From assembly GCA_937944945.1 (NCBI GenBank), contig CALEBD010000101.1:1-23409 (forward strand): a stretch of DNA of 23,409 bases, written 5' to 3'. The position numbers were made by a program, and so were the translations under genes. The notes below the pieces were generated by a model. The model did not search any database. It had not been told where the DNA came from and saw only the letters and a program-made list of their open reading frames with translations. Source of the DNA: an uncultured Clostridium sp. Its GTDB lineage: Bacteria; Bacillota; Clostridia; Peptostreptococcales; Peptostreptococcaceae. Below are positions 21,901-23,409 of this stretch, piece after piece (positions within the stretch are counted from its first letter, which is position 1; every line of letters begins with the position of its first letter).

Positions 21901-23371
21901 TCCGTATTTTTCTAGACAACAAAATGTATCACTAATTGATGCTAAAGTAGGTAGAAATAAAAAGACTATTTTAGCAGATATGAATGGAGAATATGGTTTA
22001 CCTAAATTATTAAAGTGAGCAGAATATGAGATTACAAATGCTAATAGGCGTACATCATGGGGATCAGATATCAAGTTAGAAAATATGTTTAGAAAAATGC
22101 ATAATTTACTATTTGATCCTAGTGTAACAATCGTTTATGACAAAGTATTTGATAATCTCTTCTATAGAGAACCTGATAACCAAACTTATTGGAAAATAAA
22201 TCATGTAGTTATTAATAATAATGTAGCTCAAGTAGAACGTATTGAAACCGATATATTTGGTAATATAATTGGAGAAAATAGTATACTCGATACAGATATT
22301 AAAATTAGTAGTATATATGATTTAGATCAAATATTTGGTGGAGCATGATCAATGGAATACAATGATACCATGAAACAATTATATTGATCAGAAAATAATT
22401 TAGATGTTGTTAATGATATTATTAATGATAATAATCTAAAGGATTATATGATTGGGTATCTTGTAAATAAATCTGCTATTAAAGTAGGAGCTTCTAATGT
22501 TAATGGTGATGATATTTGAACTAATGATTCTGATTTATGGTTTACTACAATGTCAACTAAGTTTGGAGGAGTTCAGATGAATGCAGATCATGAACTTGAT
22601 GAAGCAGAAGTTACTGAAATGACTCAGATGATTAGTGCTCTTGAACAAAATGGATTTACACACGATTTAGCAACAAAAGTATATCAAGAAATTGGAAAAT
22701 TATGTCATGATGCTATTGCAGAAATTCATGAAGTTCTTGAAACAGGAGACCAACAAGCCTTATATGAAATTTATGGTAAAGCTTTAGTTAAAGCTTTTCA
22801 AACAAATAATAAAGATACTTTAGGACTCGCACAATCTTTTATAAAACTTGCGCAACAAAGTTTTAATGAAAAGAAAATTGATTATAAAATTCCTTTTAGT
22901 GCAGGTACTATTAATGGTATCTTTAACTCAACAGTTACATCTTCTTTAGTAAAAGATGCAATTAGACGTCATTATGATGGTGTTGCATCTGTATTAAATC
23001 CATCATATGGAATACAACAGTATTTTAACTGAGGAGGATATAACTATAACTACGATGAACTTTTAGATTTAGTAAGAAAGGTAGGTAGAGCTACAGATCC
23101 TCGTCTTGCAGATTTAACTATTAATGAAGCAATGCAAGGTCCTTTTGTTACTCGTAATGGAGAAAATCTTATTAACCCATTTGTTACAGAACTTACTGCT
23201 GAAAATCCTATCGATTTTGAAGATACATTAGTAGTTTATAATGATCCGATGTTTAATGGAGAAGAACCTTTATTAAACGAAGAAGGACAGAGACTATATC
23301 AAGGATATATGGGAAAGGTTACTACTGATATGTATGATATTGTAAAAATTGATAATACGTTTATTTTCTAA
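18923..23371 (+). CDS. Giant crAss-like virion protein, 1482 aa, possible RNA polymerase-related subunit
   Basis: One frame of 1483 codons crosses thirteen TGAs (20174, 20684, 20978, 21077, 21404, 21458, 21467, 21716, 22016, 22346, 22385, 22517, 23030), with only about three TGG, and ends in TAA. The most distinctive part is residues about 900-1060: VGGVYAHPNK, AVVGDIGAAVQN, SMDGSGFTSPYFSRQ (DGSGF at 987-991), VGRNKKTI and LLKWAEYEITNANRR. Residues 1215-1240 follow with FGGVQMNADHELDEAEVTEM. From memory these blocks recur in the large crAss-like late proteins associated with virion RNA polymerase and cargo. I see no DxDGD catalytic motif here, so any polymerase role would be as a partner or beta-like part. 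The start MSVKCGYSS overlaps the helicase gene by 11 nt (+1 frame), which implies coupled translation. No membrane segment is evident. Confidence 0.75.
18943..18972 (+). repeat. 8-bp hairpin just inside the 1482-aa gene
   Basis: TTCTTCAG (18943-18950) pairs with CTGAAGAA (18965-18972) around a 14-nt AT-rich loop, 20 nt after the ATG. No T-run follows. It sits in the same place relative to the start codon as stems in three other genes here. It may be chance in coding sequence. Confidence 0.45.
19066..19091 (+). repeat. 11-bp hairpin in the 1482-aa gene
   Basis: GAGTGGAGTCT (19066-19076) pairs with AGACTCCGCTC (19081-19091), with one G-T pair and a 4-nt loop ATAC. It is strong for this AT-rich sequence and encodes part of VSGVYTDSAP. 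No T-run follows, so it is not a standard terminator. Confidence 0.6.
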
Positions 23372-23409
23372 ACTTAGAATTGCTTGCTATTTGCTGCAAA
23401 GTAAATATA
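23372..23409. other. Non-coding end of window
   Basis: After the TAA at 23369-23371 only 38 bases remain. They hold no start codon of a visible gene and no terminator hairpin. GCTTGC and TTTGCTGCAAAG give a small partial palindrome. The next gene lies beyond the window. Confidence 0.5.

Noticed and set aside
346..23032. TGA as selenocysteine or as programmed read-through
   Set aside because: There are about 49 sites over seven genes with no common following structure, and not one gene ends in TGA. This fits general sense use, not local recoding.
1..23371. Genes broken by many stop codons, as in a decayed prophage
   Set aside because: Every break is TGA, the reading frame is kept on both sides each time, and motifs such as the helicase continue across the breaks. 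Recoding explains all of it.
1..23409. CRISPR arrays, insertion sequences, introns or long direct repeats
   Set aside because: No regularly spaced repeats, transposase motifs, terminal repeats or homing endonuclease motifs were seen.

Overview
The window looks like part of the late (virion) region of a crAss-like phage (Crassvirales) that infects a Bacteroidales-type host. It is AT-rich and almost fully coding. All nine protein genes lie on the + strand, and most are very large. Three things point to the group: C-terminal sequences I recognise from crAss-like tail and cargo proteins, the run of giant internal virion proteins, and a promoter of the Bacteroidetes type (TTTG, 20 nt, TAnnTTTG). 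These assignments come from memory of the families; no search was run.

The phage reads TGA as a sense codon, most likely tryptophan. Read with the standard code the genes break into dozens of pieces. With TGA read through, nine clean frames remain, holding about 49 in-frame TGA codons by hand count. Every frame ends in TAA or, once, TAG; none ends in TGA.

Layout: (1) positions 1-3808 hold the C-terminal end of a tail or stabilisation-type protein, two virion-type proteins (396 and 471 aa) and a DUF192 protein, all overlapping or nearly so. (2) Positions 3809-4531 are the only non-coding hub. It seems to contain a leftward small RNA with its own promoter and GAAA-tetraloop terminator, a rightward promoter, and a small monocistronic gene (110 aa) closed by a strong terminator. 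(3) Positions 4532-23371 are a tight block of four genes (1537, 631, 2628 and 1482 aa). They resemble the proteins packed inside crAss-like virions and ejected with the DNA. The 2628-aa protein contains a complete superfamily 1 helicase. The 1482-aa protein resembles part of the virion RNA polymerase/cargo system, but I do not see the catalytic DxDGD motif.

Working model (inference): the large proteins enter the cell with the genome, and their hydrophobic segments may help cross the envelope. The helicase and a polymerase-like protein would then act on the incoming DNA. A short basic peptide ending in Gly-Gly recurs at the start of several of these proteins and may be a sorting or processing signal. 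An intrinsic terminator sits inside the first 17 codons of the 631-aa gene and could set the ratio between the 1537-aa protein and everything downstream.
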